64,000 bases of DNA from Brachybacterium sp042666875 (GTDB lineage Bacteria > Actinomycetota > Actinomycetes > Actinomycetales > Dermabacteraceae): NCBI RefSeq assembly GCF_042666875.1, contig NZ_JBHTCX010000012.1, forward strand, positions 660,776 through 724,775, given 5' to 3'. Below the pieces are notes generated by a model. It made no database searches. It saw only the letters and a list, made by a program, of their open reading frames with translations, and had not been told where the DNA came from. Below are positions 35,033 to 43,523 of the stretch, one piece after another (within the stretch, counting starts at the first letter, position 1; every line of letters begins with the position of its first letter). The translations under genes were made by a program, and so were the position numbers.

Positions 35033-36501
35033 TGACCGAGCTCCTTCTGGATCCGGTGATGGTTCTCGAGCACCATGTCGATGCCGCCGACGTTGTAGAA
35101 CGCCTGCTCGGTGATGTGGTCGAACTCGCCGTCGCAGATGCCCTTGAAGCCCTCGATGGTGTCGCGCAGCGACACGTCCGAGCCCTCGACGCCGGTGAAC
35201 TGCTTGGCGAGGTGGGTGTTCTGAGAGAGGAACTGCTGGATGCGGCGGGCGCGCGAGACGATCACCTTGTCCTCTTCGGAGAGCTCGTCCACGCCCAGCA
35301 TCGCGATGATGTCCTGGAGCTCCTTGTTGCGCTGCAGGATCTGTCGCACGCGCACCGCGGTGTCGTAGTGCTCCTGACCCACGTACCGCGGGTCGAGGAT
35401 GCGCGAGGTGGAGCTCAGGGGGTCGATCGCCGGGTACAGGCCGCGCGAGGCGATCTCACGGGAGAGCTCGGTGGTCGCATCCAGGTGGGCGAACGTGGTC
35501 GCCGGGGCCGGGTCGGTGTAGTCGTCGGCCGGCACGTAGATGGCCTGCATCGAGGTGATGGAGTGGCCGCGGGTCGAGGTGATCCGCTCCTGCAGCACGC
35601 CCATCTCGTCCGCCAGGTTGGGCTGGTAGCCCACCGCCGAGGGCATGCGGCCCAGCAGCGTGGAGACCTCCATGCCGGCCTGGGTGAAGCGGAAGATGTT
35701 GTCGATGAACAGCAGCACGTCCTGGCTCTGGACATCGCGGAAGTACTCCGCCATCGTCAGTGCGGACAGGGCGACGCGGAGGCGGGTGCCCGGCGGCTCG
35801 TCCATCTGGCCGAAGACCAGAGCGGTCTTGTCGATGACGCCGGACTCGGTCATCTCCTCGATCAGGTCCCAGCCCTCACGGGTGCGCTCGCCGACGCCGG
35901 CGAACACGGAGACGCCGTCGTGGTTGTTGGCCACGCGGTAGATCATCTCCTGGATCAGCACCGTCTTGCCCACACCGGCGCCGCCGAACAGGCCGATCTT
36001 GCCGCCCTGGACGTACGGGGTCAGCAGGTCGATCGACTTGATGCCGGTCTCGAACATCTGCGTCTTCGACTCGAGCTGGTCGAAGTTCGGGGCCTTGCGG
36101 TGGATGGGCCAGCGGTCCTGGACCTGGAGCTGGTCGGCAGGCTTGTTCAGCGGGTTGCCCACCACGTCGAACACGGTGCCGAGGGTCGCATCGCCCACCG
36201 GCACGGAGATCGCCGCGCCGGTGTCGAGGACAGCCTGGCCGCGGACGAGGCCGTCGGTCGGCTTCAGCGCGATCGCGCGGACCATGCCGTCGCCGAGGTG
36301 CTGGGCGGTCTCGAGCGTGAGCGTCGAGGCCTCCAGGCCGGAGCCCTCACCGGAGATCTCGATGGTCAGGGCGTTGTAGATGTCCGGGATGCTGCCCGGG
36401 GGGAACTCGATGTCGACGACGGCGCCGGTGACGCGGGCGACGCGCCCGGTGGCGCCCTGCGCCTCGGCGGCGGGGGCCTGGGTATCGGTAAGGGTGGTCA
36501 T
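35029..36501 (-). CDS. atpD: ATP synthase beta subunit
   Basis: 490 residues from ATG 36501, chosen because GGAG lies nine bases before it; ATG 36507 and GTG 36516 are in frame but badly spaced. The catalytic subunit of F1. Walker A is GGAGVGKT, Walker B region is DVLLFIDNIFRFTQAG, the catalytic-loop glutamate region is VGERTREGWD, and the C-terminal DELSEED motif is replaced by ELSEEDK. About 15 extra polar residues precede the usual start (GATGRVARVTGAVVDIEFP). It overlaps atpC by four bases. Confidence 0.97.
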   Translation of the reverse strand: MTTLTDTQAPAAEAQGATGRVARVTGAVVDIEFPPGSIPDIYNALTIEISGEGSGLEASTLTLETAQHLGDGMVRAIALKPTDGLVRGQAVLDTGAAISVPVGDATLGTVFDVVGNPLNKPADQLQVQDRWPIHRKAPNFDQLESKTQMFETGIKSIDLLTPYVQGGKIGLFGGAGVGKTVLIQEMIYRVANNHDGVSVFAGVGERTREGWDLIEEMTESGVIDKTALVFGQMDEPPGTRLRVALSALTMAEYFRDVQSQDVLLFIDNIFRFTQAGMEVSTLLGRMPSAVGYQPNLADEMGVLQERITSTRGHSITSMQAIYVPADDYTDPAPATTFAHLDATTELSREIASRGLYPAIDPLSSTSRILDPRYVGQEHYDTAVRVRQILQRNKELQDIIAMLGVDELSEEDKVIVSRARRIQQFLSQNTHLAKQFTGVEGSDVSLRDTIEGFKGICDGEFDHITEQAFYNVGGIDMVLENHHRIQKELGQ

Positions 36502-36548
36502 GTCCATTCTCTCCACTGGGTGCGACGCCGGCGCGGTGCTGCAGCGCC

Positions 36549-37463
36549 TCAGCGTTCGGTGCGGCCGGATCCCGAGAGCGCGTCGGCGCCGCCGACGATC
36601 TCGGTGATCTCCTGGGTGATCTCCGCCTGGCGAGCGGTGTTCGCCAGCCGGGTGAACTTGTCGATCTGGGTCTCGGCGTTGTCGGTGGCGGTCTTCATCG
36701 CCCGCTGGCGCGAGGCGTGCTCGGACGCCATCGACTGCAGCAGGATGTTGATGATCCGCGACTCGACGTAGCGCGGGATCAGCTCCGAGACGACGGTGTC
36801 GGCGTCCGGGGCGAAGTCGTACAGGGGGTACGTGGGCTTGTGCTCCCCCGTCTCCGCCTCGACCAGCCCCATCGGCACCAGACGGATCTGAGCCGTCTTC
36901 TGGATGAAGCGGGTCTCGAACCGGGTGCCGACCACGTAGAGCTCATCGAGGTGCTCGGCCGGGTCGAGGGAGAGCAGATCGGCCGTGACCGTCTGGGCGA
37001 TGTCGCGCCCCAGGTCCGGCAGCTCCTCCTCCTTGTACGGCGTCCACGAGCGGTGCGGCGGACGGTTGCGGAACCGGTAGTACGAATCGCCCTTGCGGCC
37101 GACGACGTACATCACCGGGTCCTTGCCCTGGTCCCGCAGGAGGTTCGCCAGCTGTTCCGCGGAACGGATCGCATTGGGCGAGTAGGCCCCGGCCATGCCG
37201 CGGTCCGCGGTGATCAGCAGGATGCCGACGCGGCCGGTCTCCTGGCGCTCCGCCTGCAGGAAGGGGTGAGCGATCTCGTTCGAGTGCGTGGCGACCGAGC
37301 CGATGGCGCGGGTGATCGCCTCGGCGTACGGAGTGGTCGCCGTGACCCGGGCGTGGGCCTTGGCGATGCGCGAGGCCGCGATCATCTCCTGGGCCTTGAA
37401 GATCTTCTTCATGCCCTGGGCGGACCTGATCCGCTGCTTGTAGATCCTCTGCTGGGCTCCCAT
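36549..37463 (-). CDS. atpG: ATP synthase gamma subunit
   Basis: 304 residues from ATG 37463 (MGAQQRIYKQRI), with GAGGAG before it. The rotor shaft of F1: N-terminal helix (SAQGMKKIFKAQEMIAASRI) and C-terminal helix (MASEHASRQRAMKTATDNAE) form the coiled coil. The globular domain contains the family core LLITADRGMAGAYSPNAI. Sequence upstream of the ATG in this frame belongs to the atpA-atpG spacer, which holds a strong hairpin. Confidence 0.97.
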   Translation of the reverse strand: MGAQQRIYKQRIRSAQGMKKIFKAQEMIAASRIAKAHARVTATTPYAEAITRAIGSVATHSNEIAHPFLQAERQETGRVGILLITADRGMAGAYSPNAIRSAEQLANLLRDQGKDPVMYVVGRKGDSYYRFRNRPPHRSWTPYKEEELPDLGRDIAQTVTADLLSLDPAEHLDELYVVGTRFETRFIQKTAQIRLVPMGLVEAETGEHKPTYPLYDFAPDADTVVSELIPRYVESRIINILLQSMASEHASRQRAMKTATDNAETQIDKFTRLANTARQAEITQEITEIVGGADALSGSGRTER

Positions 37464-37502
37464 GTCTCTCCTCGTGCGGGGGTGGATGCGTCCTCGGCGG
37501 GC

Positions 37503-37528
37503 GGCCGCCGTCCTGCCGGACGGCGGCC
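37503..37528. other. Strong intercistronic hairpin between atpA and atpG
   Basis: Inside the 72-base spacer after the atpA stop is an 11-bp perfect stem, GGCCGCCGTCC paired with GGACGGCGGCC, and a 4-base loop (TGCC). It is in the middle of the operon, so a full terminator is unlikely. It could stabilise the atpA 3' end, slow ribosomes or end a fraction of transcripts. F1 needs three alpha to one gamma, which would suit such a device; that role is inference. Confidence 0.75.
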
Positions 37529-37535
37529 TCACGCA

Positions 37536-39161
37536 TCAGCCGCGGACGATCTGCTCCTGCTCGATCTGATCGGCGTCGAGCCGGCCGGTCTCGTCGGTGC
37601 GGCCGGCCTCCGCGCCCTTGCCGGCGAGGTAGTCCCGCTTGACGTCCTCGAGGATCTTCGTGAGCTCCTCCTCCGTCTCGGGAGCGAACTGACCCGTGCT
37701 GCGGATGTTCTCCAGCACGCTCCCGTTGTGACGCAGGTGCTCCAGGAGCTGGGCCTCGAAGTCGCGGACGTCCTCGACCTCGATCTCGTCGAACTTGCCG
37801 TTGGTGCCGGCCCAGATCGAGACCACCTGCTCCTCGACCGGGAACGGCGAGTACTGGGACTGCTTGAGCAGCTCCATCAGGCGCGCGCCGCGGTTCAGCT
37901 GCTGCTTGGAGGCCGCGTCCAGGTCCGAGGCGAACATCGCGAAGGACTCCAGGTCGCGGTACTGCGCCAGGGCGATCTTCAGCGTGCCGGAGACCTTGCG
38001 CAGGGCCTTGGTCTGGGCGGAGCCGCCGACGCGGGAGACCGAGACGCCGACGTCGACCGCCGGGCGCTGGTTCGCGTTGAACAGGTCCGACTGCAGGAAG
38101 CACTGACCATCGGTGATCGAGATGACGTTGGTCGGGATGTACGCCGAGACGTCGTTGGCCTTGGTCTCGATGATCGGCAGGCCGGTCATCGAGCCACCGC
38201 CCATCTCGTCCGAGAGCTTCGCGCAGCGCTCGAGCAGACGGGAGTGGAGGTAGAAGACGTCACCGGGGTACGCCTCGCGGCCCGGCGGGCGGCGCAGCAG
38301 CAGCGAAACGGCGCGGTAGGCCTCCGCCTGCTTGGACAGGTCGTCGAAGACGATCAGGACATGCTTGCCCTCGTACATCCAGTGCTGGCCGATGGCCGAG
38401 CCGGTGTAGGGGGCGATGTACTTGAAGCCCGCCGGGTCGGAGGCCGGGGCCGCCACGATGGTGGTGTACTCCATCGCGCCGTTCTCCTCGAGCGTCGAGC
38501 GCACCGAGGCGATGGTCGAACCCTTCTGGCCGACGGCGACGTAGATGCAGCGCACCTGCTTCTCGGGGTCACCCGAGGCCCAGTTGGCCTTCTGGTTCAG
38601 GATCGTGTCGATGCCGATCGCGGTCTTGCCGGTCTGGCGGTCGCCGATGATCAGCTGACGCTGGCCGCGGCCGATGGGGGTCATGGCGTCGATGGCCTTC
38701 AGCCCGGTCTGCAGGGGCTGCTTGACCTCCTTGCGCTGCATGACGCCGGGCGCCTGCAGCTCGAGGGCGCGACGGCCGACGGTCTCGATCTCGCCGAGCC
38801 CGTCGATCGGGTTGCCGACCGGGTCGACGACGCGGCCGAGGTAGCCGTCGCCCACCGGGACGGAGAGGACCTGGCCCGTGCGACGGACCTCCTGGCCCTC
38901 CTCGATGCCGGTGAACTCACCGAGGACGACGACGCCGACCTCGCGCAGTTCGAGGTTCAGTGCGAGTCCGAGCGTGCCGTCCTCGAAGCGGACCAGCTCG
39001 TTGGCCATGACGTCGGGGAGGCCTTCGACGCGGGCGATGCCGTCGGCGGCCTCGCTGACGCGGCCGATCTCCTCGCGCTCGGTGGCGCCTGCCTGATAAG
39101 TGGACACTGCGGTGTCCAGGGCGTTCCGGATCTCCTCCGGGCTGATCGTGAGCTCCGCCAT
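37536..39161 (-). CDS. atpA: ATP synthase alpha subunit
   Basis: 541 residues. Regulatory nucleotide-binding subunit of F1. Walker A is GDRQTGKTAIG, followed by QKGSTIASV and VLIVFDDLSKQAEAYRAVSL; the arginine-finger region is ISVTDGQ-like (VISITDGQCFLQ then VGVSVSRVGGSAQ). The C-terminal ~35 residues after ILEDVKRDYL are a charged extension (GAEAGRTDETGRLDADQIEQ). Start ATG 39161, MAELTISPEEI, as in relatives. Confidence 0.98.
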   Translation of the reverse strand: MAELTISPEEIRNALDTAVSTYQAGATEREEIGRVSEAADGIARVEGLPDVMANELVRFEDGTLGLALNLELREVGVVVLGEFTGIEEGQEVRRTGQVLSVPVGDGYLGRVVDPVGNPIDGLGEIETVGRRALELQAPGVMQRKEVKQPLQTGLKAIDAMTPIGRGQRQLIIGDRQTGKTAIGIDTILNQKANWASGDPEKQVRCIYVAVGQKGSTIASVRSTLEENGAMEYTTIVAAPASDPAGFKYIAPYTGSAIGQHWMYEGKHVLIVFDDLSKQAEAYRAVSLLLRRPPGREAYPGDVFYLHSRLLERCAKLSDEMGGGSMTGLPIIETKANDVSAYIPTNVISITDGQCFLQSDLFNANQRPAVDVGVSVSRVGGSAQTKALRKVSGTLKIALAQYRDLESFAMFASDLDAASKQQLNRGARLMELLKQSQYSPFPVEEQVVSIWAGTNGKFDEIEVEDVRDFEAQLLEHLRHNGSVLENIRSTGQFAPETEEELTKILEDVKRDYLAGKGAEAGRTDETGRLDADQIEQEQIVRG

Positions 39162-39185
39162 CTGCTGCTTCGCTTCCTCTCGGTC

Positions 39186-39202
39186 TCCCCGTCGGACGGG
39201 GA
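39186..39202. other. Small intercistronic hairpin between atpH and atpA
   Basis: A 7-bp stem, TCCCCGT/ACGGGGA, with a 3-base loop in the 85-base spacer between the atpH stop and the atpA start. A second 6-bp inverted repeat (GACGCC/GGCGTC, 39223-39236) sits beside it. These structures stand upstream of the atpA ribosome site (AGGAAGCGAAG region). Confidence 0.45.
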
Positions 39203-39246
39203 TGGTCTACAAGATGCTGGGGGACGCCGGGGCGTCGGGGCTTCAG

Positions 39247-40062
39247 TCAGGCCACCAGCGAAGCTCGGGCCCGCGAGAGCCGAGCCAGCACGGTGGCGTC
39301 GTAGAGGTCGTCGCCGACCTGGATCCGCAGACCGCCCACGACGTCGGGGTCGACCTGGAAGTTCATCTGCACCTCGCGGCCGTAGATCCCGGTCAGGACC
39401 GACGTGAGCCGGGCCTGCTGGGTCTCGCTCAGAGGCACGGCGCTGGCGACCGCGGCGAAGGCGCGGCGCCGGCGCTCGGAGGCGAAGCGGGCGAACTCCG
39501 CCACCCGCCGCGCCGGCTTCTGATCGGTGCGGCGACCCACGGCGCGACCCGCGAGCACGGACGTGAGGTGGTGCGTGCGGCCGTCCAGCAACCGGCGCAG
39601 GACACGAGTGCGGTGCGAGGGATCCTCCCGGGCGTCGTCGAGGGCCCCGGTGAGCTCACCGCTGCCGTCGATGAGGAGCGAGACCTCGAACAGCTCTTCG
39701 TCGACCCGCTCGAGCACGCCCTCCGAGCGCGCCTGGTCGAGCAGGGCGGAGACTCCGAGCAGCTCGAGGGCGTCGAGGATGTCCTCCTGCTCGGACCAGC
39801 GCCGGCGCACGACCTCGAGGGTGACCTCGAGCGCCTGCGGGCTGATCTGGGCGGCGAACAGCGAACGCACCGAGGCCTCCTTGACCGCGGCGGGGCGGCC
39901 GGGGTCGGAGAGCAGTCGGACGAGCTGGTTGCTGGAGTCGATGGCGTCGGCCACCGAGAACAGCTCCTCGGCGATGGGCTCGAGCGGGCCGTCGACCGCC
40001 GCGAAGACGGTCTCGACCTGCTGGAGCACCTCACCGAATGAGGTGGAGGAGGTTCCTCGCAT
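39247..40062 (-). CDS. atpH: ATP synthase delta subunit
   Basis: 271 residues from ATG 40062, which has AAGGA six bases before it; the GTG just upstream (40065) is less well placed. Stator subunit linking the alpha N-terminus to subunit b. Family features: N-terminal helices (LFSVADAIDSSNQLVRLLSD) and the C-terminal domain ending LTSVLTGIYGREVQMNFQVD and GGLRIQVGDDLYDATV. The length (271 against about 180 in E. coli) is normal for actinobacterial delta. It is not fused to a second b-like domain as in mycobacteria. Confidence 0.95.
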   Translation of the reverse strand: MRGTSSTSFGEVLQQVETVFAAVDGPLEPIAEELFSVADAIDSSNQLVRLLSDPGRPAAVKEASVRSLFAAQISPQALEVTLEVVRRRWSEQEDILDALELLGVSALLDQARSEGVLERVDEELFEVSLLIDGSGELTGALDDAREDPSHRTRVLRRLLDGRTHHLTSVLAGRAVGRRTDQKPARRVAEFARFASERRRRAFAAVASAVPLSETQQARLTSVLTGIYGREVQMNFQVDPDVVGGLRIQVGDDLYDATVLARLSRARASLVA

Positions 40063-40071
40063 CACGGGTCC

Positions 40072-40611
40072 TTATCGGGTGGTGGACTGGCTCGACTCGA
40101 GGTCGTCCAGGAACCGGTCGATCACACGGCGGGAGCGCTCGTCGTCGGAGAGGGACTCCCCCACGATCTTGGAGGCCAGGTCACTGGCCAGCGAGCCGAC
40201 CTCGCCGCGCAGCTCGGCCGAGGCCGAGAGGCGTTCGGCGCTGAGCTGCTGGCGGCCGGCTGCGAGGATGCGCTCCGACTCGGCCTCGGCCTGCGCCTTG
40301 GCCTCCTCGACGATGCGCGCACCGTCCTGGCGGGCCTTGTCGCGGATGCTCGCGGCCTCCTGACGGGCGGCGGCGAGCTCCTGCTCCTGCGTGGCCTTGA
40401 GGTCGTCGACCTGCTGCTGGACCTCTTCGGCCTTCTTCAGCCCGCCCTCGATCTTCTCGGAGCGCTCATCGAGCACGGCGTTGAGCCGGGGCAGGATGAA
40501 CTTCATGAAGACGACCGCGAAGATCAGGACGAAGATGAGCGTCCAGATGATCTCCGACGGCGCGGGGATGAGGAGGGCGGTGCCCTCGACTTCTCCTTCG
40601 GCGTAGGTCAT
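40072..40611 (-). CDS. atpF: ATP synthase subunit b
   Basis: 179 residues. One membrane span near the N-terminus (IIWTLIFVLIFAVVFMKFIL), then a long charged helix forming the peripheral stalk (LDERSEKIEGGLKKAEEVQQ onward). Ten bases lie between atpE and this gene, and nine between it and atpH. Confidence 0.96.
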   Translation of the reverse strand: MTYAEGEVEGTALLIPAPSEIIWTLIFVLIFAVVFMKFILPRLNAVLDERSEKIEGGLKKAEEVQQQVDDLKATQEQELAAARQEAASIRDKARQDGARIVEEAKAQAEAESERILAAGRQQLSAERLSASAELRGEVGSLASDLASKIVGESLSDDERSRRVIDRFLDDLESSQSTTR

Positions 40612-40621
40612 AGGGGGTGCC

Positions 40622-40855
40622 TCAGCTGCCGAAGAGCAGGCCGGTGACGATGGCCAGCAGGGTCAGGATCTCGGTGAAGGCGATACCGATGAACATGGTG
40701 GTCTGGAGCTGGCTGCGCAGCTCGGGCTGGCGAGCGGTCGCCTCGGCGGTCTTGCCGACGATGATGCCGATGCCGATGCCGGGGCCGATGGCGGCGAGAC
40801 CGTAGCCGACGGATGCGACGTTGCCGTTGAGCTCCGAGAGAATCATCGGGTCCAC
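40622..40855 (-). CDS. atpE: ATP synthase subunit c
   Basis: 77 residues. Two-helix proteolipid of the c-ring. Helix 1 has the Gly-rich face AAIGPGIGIGIIVGK, the polar loop is ARQPEL, and the ion-carrying carboxylate is E62 in FTEILTLLAI. GTG 40855 is chosen because AAGGA lies seven bases before it; ATG 40846 is an alternative three codons in. The 84-base spacer from atpB contains a perfect 12-bp palindrome (CCGCCCGGGCGG, 40876-40887). Confidence 0.96.
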   Translation of the reverse strand: MDPMILSELNGNVASVGYGLAAIGPGIGIGIIVGKTAEATARQPELRSQLQTTMFIGIAFTEILTLLAIVTGLLFGS

Positions 40856-40939
40856 AGGGGTTTCCTTTCGTTGTGCCGCCCGGGCGGACGGCGGAACTGG
40901 GTCTTGCGGGGACGGAAGATGTCGAGCGAGCGGGCCGGC

Positions 40940-41749
40940 TCAGTGCTCGTCGGCGATGGCCATCTGGATGTACACCGCGGAGAGCATCGTGAAGATGAAG
41001 GCCTGGAGGGCGGCGACGAAGATCTCGAAGCCATAGATGCCTATGGCGAGCGCACCGGCCAGCGGCGAGACGACGATGAGCCAGCTCGCGGAGAGCAGGA
41101 GGCCCTGCGTGAGGCCGATGAAGACGACCATCATGATGTGACCGGCGACCATGTTGGCCAGCAGTCGGATCGTCAGCGAGCCCCAGCGGATCAGCACCAC
41201 CTGGAGGAACTCGATCGGGACCAGCAGCAGGTAGATCGGCTTGGGCAGACCGGGAGGCATGGTCTCGTGCTTGAGGTAGCCCCCGAAGCCGTGCACCTTG
41301 ACGCCGGAGACGACGTAGGTGACGAAGGTCCACAGGGCCAGCACCAGCGGCAGGCCGATCACCGAGGTGCCCGCGAGGTTCAGCCCGGGTACGACGCCGG
41401 CGAGGTTCATCGCGAGGATGAGGAAGAACAGCGTGGTGAGCATCGGGGCGAAGCGCTTGCCCTCGCGGAGCCCGAGCGTGTTCTTGATGATCGTGTTGTT
41501 CACGAAGTCGAGCATCAGCTCGACGATGCTCTGGACGCGGCCGGGCACGAGCTTGGCGCGGGAGGCGATGATCGCCAGGACGATGAGGACCACGGCCAGG
41601 ACGATGAGTCGCACCAGCTGGACGCGGTTGAACTCGAACCAGGTGCCGTCGAAGAGGATCGGTGCCGGGAAGAATTCCGACAGGCTCGGGACGTGGAAGA
41701 GCTCATCGCCTTCTGCGTACAGGGCCGGAGTGCCGTCTGCGGTGTTCAG
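40940..41749 (-). CDS. atpB: ATP synthase subunit a, probable CTG start
   Basis: Subunit a forms the proton half-channels next to the c-ring; the essential arginine is R195 (LTIRLLANMVAGH). The first ATG or GTG in frame is GTG 41614, which would begin at VRLIVLAVVL and lose the family N-terminus. The frame stays open upstream to a stop at 41801-41803. Read from CTG 41749 it gives 45 more residues, including ELFHVPSLSEFFPAPILFDG, which matches actinobacterial subunit a. GGGAG stands six bases before this CTG. With that start the protein has 269 residues, the normal length. No ATG, GTG or TTG codon exists in the extra part. Confidence 0.85.
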   Translation of the reverse strand: MNTADGTPALYAEGDELFHVPSLSEFFPAPILFDGTWFEFNRVQLVRLIVLAVVLIVLAIIASRAKLVPGRVQSIVELMLDFVNNTIIKNTLGLREGKRFAPMLTTLFFLILAMNLAGVVPGLNLAGTSVIGLPLVLALWTFVTYVVSGVKVHGFGGYLKHETMPPGLPKPIYLLLVPIEFLQVVLIRWGSLTIRLLANMVAGHIMMVVFIGLTQGLLLSASWLIVVSPLAGALAIGIYGFEIFVAALQAFIFTMLSAVYIQMAIADEH

Positions 41750-41936
41750 CTCGATCTCCCGTGGTCGTAGTGCCGGGCGCTGCTGCGCCGGCCTTGGCCG
41801 TCATCTCGATCGAGTCCAGTCCCGTTGCGGCCACCGTGCGTACGGCGATGGACGACGCCAGGGCGTTCCGGGTGGTCGATCAGTGGTCGGACTCGCTGCG
41901 GTATTGCACCGTGATCAGCGGTCGAGCACCTTCGAA

Positions 41937-41964
41937 AGCATAACAGAACGTCACTGCTCGTCAG
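41937..41964 (-). promoter_or_regulatory. Possible promoter of the atpB operon
   Basis: On the minus strand: CTGACG (-35, 41959-41964), a 16-base spacer and TATGCT (-10, 41937-41942). The -35 lies inside the last codons of the atpI-like gene. The transcript would start near 41930 and have a leader of about 180 bases before the CTG of atpB. Confidence 0.45.
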
Positions 41965-42415
41965 GAGCCGCGTCGGGCTCGCGAGCGGGTTCGACATCCA
42001 GGGGCTGACGGGAGCGTGCCAGCAGCACAGCCTCCACCAGCACGGCCGAGACGGCGCCGACCAGCAGGGCCAGACCGATCCAGCGCGTCGAGACCGAGTC
42101 GAGGTCCCGGACCGCCACCAGGACGAGGATCACAATCAGCATCTTCACGGCCCAGGACCCGAGCACCGTGGCCGCCGTCGTCACCGGCGTCATGCGCTTG
42201 CCGAGCAGGGCGATCGCGACCGTGGGCAGCACGATCACGAGGGTCAGTCCGGTGCCGATCAGCGCGCCGACGAGAGCGCCCGAATCGGGGCGGGACGCGG
42301 CGAGGGCGAGGACGACGGCGTCGAGCAGGAGACCGACGGCGAGGGCGATGAGCGTGGCTCGCTGCATGGCGCGGTCGCCGACCGCGCGGCGCCGGGACTC
42401 AGGGTGCGGAGACAT
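41951..42415 (-). CDS. AtpI-like membrane protein upstream of the atp genes
   Basis: 154 residues with four membrane spans (LIALAVGLLLDAVVLALA, LIGTGLTLVIVLPTVAIALL, AVKMLIVILVLVAV, WIGLALLVGAVSAVLVEAVL) and an acidic tail. Sequence similarity to AtpI is weak, but size, topology and position before atpB match the AtpI or Rv1303-type gene of actinobacteria. AtpI proteins help c-ring assembly or metal supply. GAAGGA precedes ATG 42415, and the start overlaps the wecA stop by 17 bases. Confidence 0.65.
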   Translation of the reverse strand: MSPHPESRRRAVGDRAMQRATLIALAVGLLLDAVVLALAASRPDSGALVGALIGTGLTLVIVLPTVAIALLGKRMTPVTTAATVLGSWAVKMLIVILVLVAVRDLDSVSTRWIGLALLVGAVSAVLVEAVLLARSRQPLDVEPAREPDAAPDEQ

Positions 42416-43523
42416 CGGATTCCTTCCGGTGACGGCCTGGGCGCCATCTGAGCGGGTCGAAGGTGAGCAGGACGGCGAACAGGAGTCCGCACGCCCAGAA
42501 GATCATCACGGCGCGGGCCGAGAGCACGATGGGCAGCAGCAGCCCGACCGAGATCACCACCGTCCACGTGTACATGATCAGCACGGCGGTGCGCTTGGAG
42601 TGTCCCAGGCTCAGCAGGCGGTGGTGCAGGTGCGCCTTGTCGGCGTGGAACGGGGACCGGCCCGAACCGATCCGGCGGACCACGGCGAGGCCGAAGTCGA
42701 GGATCGGGATCACCATCACGCCCACGGGGAGCAGGATCGGCAGGAACTGGCCGAAGAAGTCCGCCCCGGAGAGCCGGGCCGGGTCGACCTGCCCGGTCAC
42801 GGCGATGGTGCTGGCCGCCAGCAGCAGCCCCAGCAGCATGGAGCCGGAATCTCCCATGAAGATGCGCGCCCGGGTGAGGTTGTGCGGCAGGAAGCCCAGA
42901 CAGGCCCCGATCATCACCGCGGTCAGCAGCGCGGCGAGCGAGGAGTAATCGGTGGTCGAGGCACTGCGGGTCAGCGTGTAGGCGTAGACGAAGAACCCGG
43001 CGCCGCCGATCGCCATCACCCCGGCGGCGAGCCCGTCCAGGCCGTCGACGAAGTTCACGGCGTTCATGCTCACCACGACGACCAGCACCGTCAGCACCAG
43101 GGCGGTGCGCGGGGAGAGCAGGGTGACCCCGCCGATGGGCAGGGAGACGAGCTGGACTCCCTGCCAGGCCAGGAGCAGAGCGGCGAGGACCTGTCCGGCG
43201 AGCTTGGTCACCCAGTCCAGGTCCCACTTGTCGTCGGCCGCCCCGAGCAGGCACACCAGCCCGGCCGCCGCCAGGATCGCCCACGGCTGTCCGGAGTCGC
43301 GATACAGGCCCTCGAGGAAGGGGACGTTGCTGGCGACGAGAATCGCGGCGGCGACCCCGGCGAACATCGCCACGCCGCCGAGACGCGGGGTCACGGAATC
43401 GTGGACGTCGCGGTCGCGCACCGCGGTCATGGCTCCCGCACGCCGTGCCAGCAGCCTCACGGCGGGCGTGATCAGGTAGGTGACCGCCGCGGAGACCAGG
43501 AGGATGAAGAGATAGATCCTCAC
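42399..43523 (-). CDS. wecA: Undecaprenyl-phosphate GlcNAc-1-phosphate transferase (WecA/Rfe type)
   Basis: 374 residues, about eleven membrane spans. Polyprenyl-phosphate sugar-1-phosphate transferase that starts a wall glycopolymer or arabinogalactan-type linker. Motifs: TPRLGGVAMF, GAADDKWDLDW (Asp pair), NFVDGLDGLAAG, FMGDSGSMLLG, and the cytoplasmic FHADKAHLHHRLLSLGHS with the HLHHRL motif. GTG 43523 overlaps the preceding stop by four bases. Location before atp genes matches Rv1302 in mycobacteria. Confidence 0.9.
   Translation of the reverse strand: MRIYLFILLVSAAVTYLITPAVRLLARRAGAMTAVRDRDVHDSVTPRLGGVAMFAGVAAAILVASNVPFLEGLYRDSGQPWAILAAAGLVCLLGAADDKWDLDWVTKLAGQVLAALLLAWQGVQLVSLPIGGVTLLSPRTALVLTVLVVVVSMNAVNFVDGLDGLAAGVMAIGGAGFFVYAYTLTRSASTTDYSSLAALLTAVMIGACLGFLPHNLTRARIFMGDSGSMLLGLLLAASTIAVTGQVDPARLSGADFFGQFLPILLPVGVMVIPILDFGLAVVRRIGSGRSPFHADKAHLHHRLLSLGHSKRTAVLIMYTWTVVISVGLLLPIVLSARAVMIFWACGLLFAVLLTFDPLRWRPGRHRKESDVSAP

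Noticed and set aside
41614..41614. GTG 41614 as the atpB start
   Set aside because: It would delete the conserved N-terminal segment of subunit a, and the frame stays open upstream with a ribosome site.
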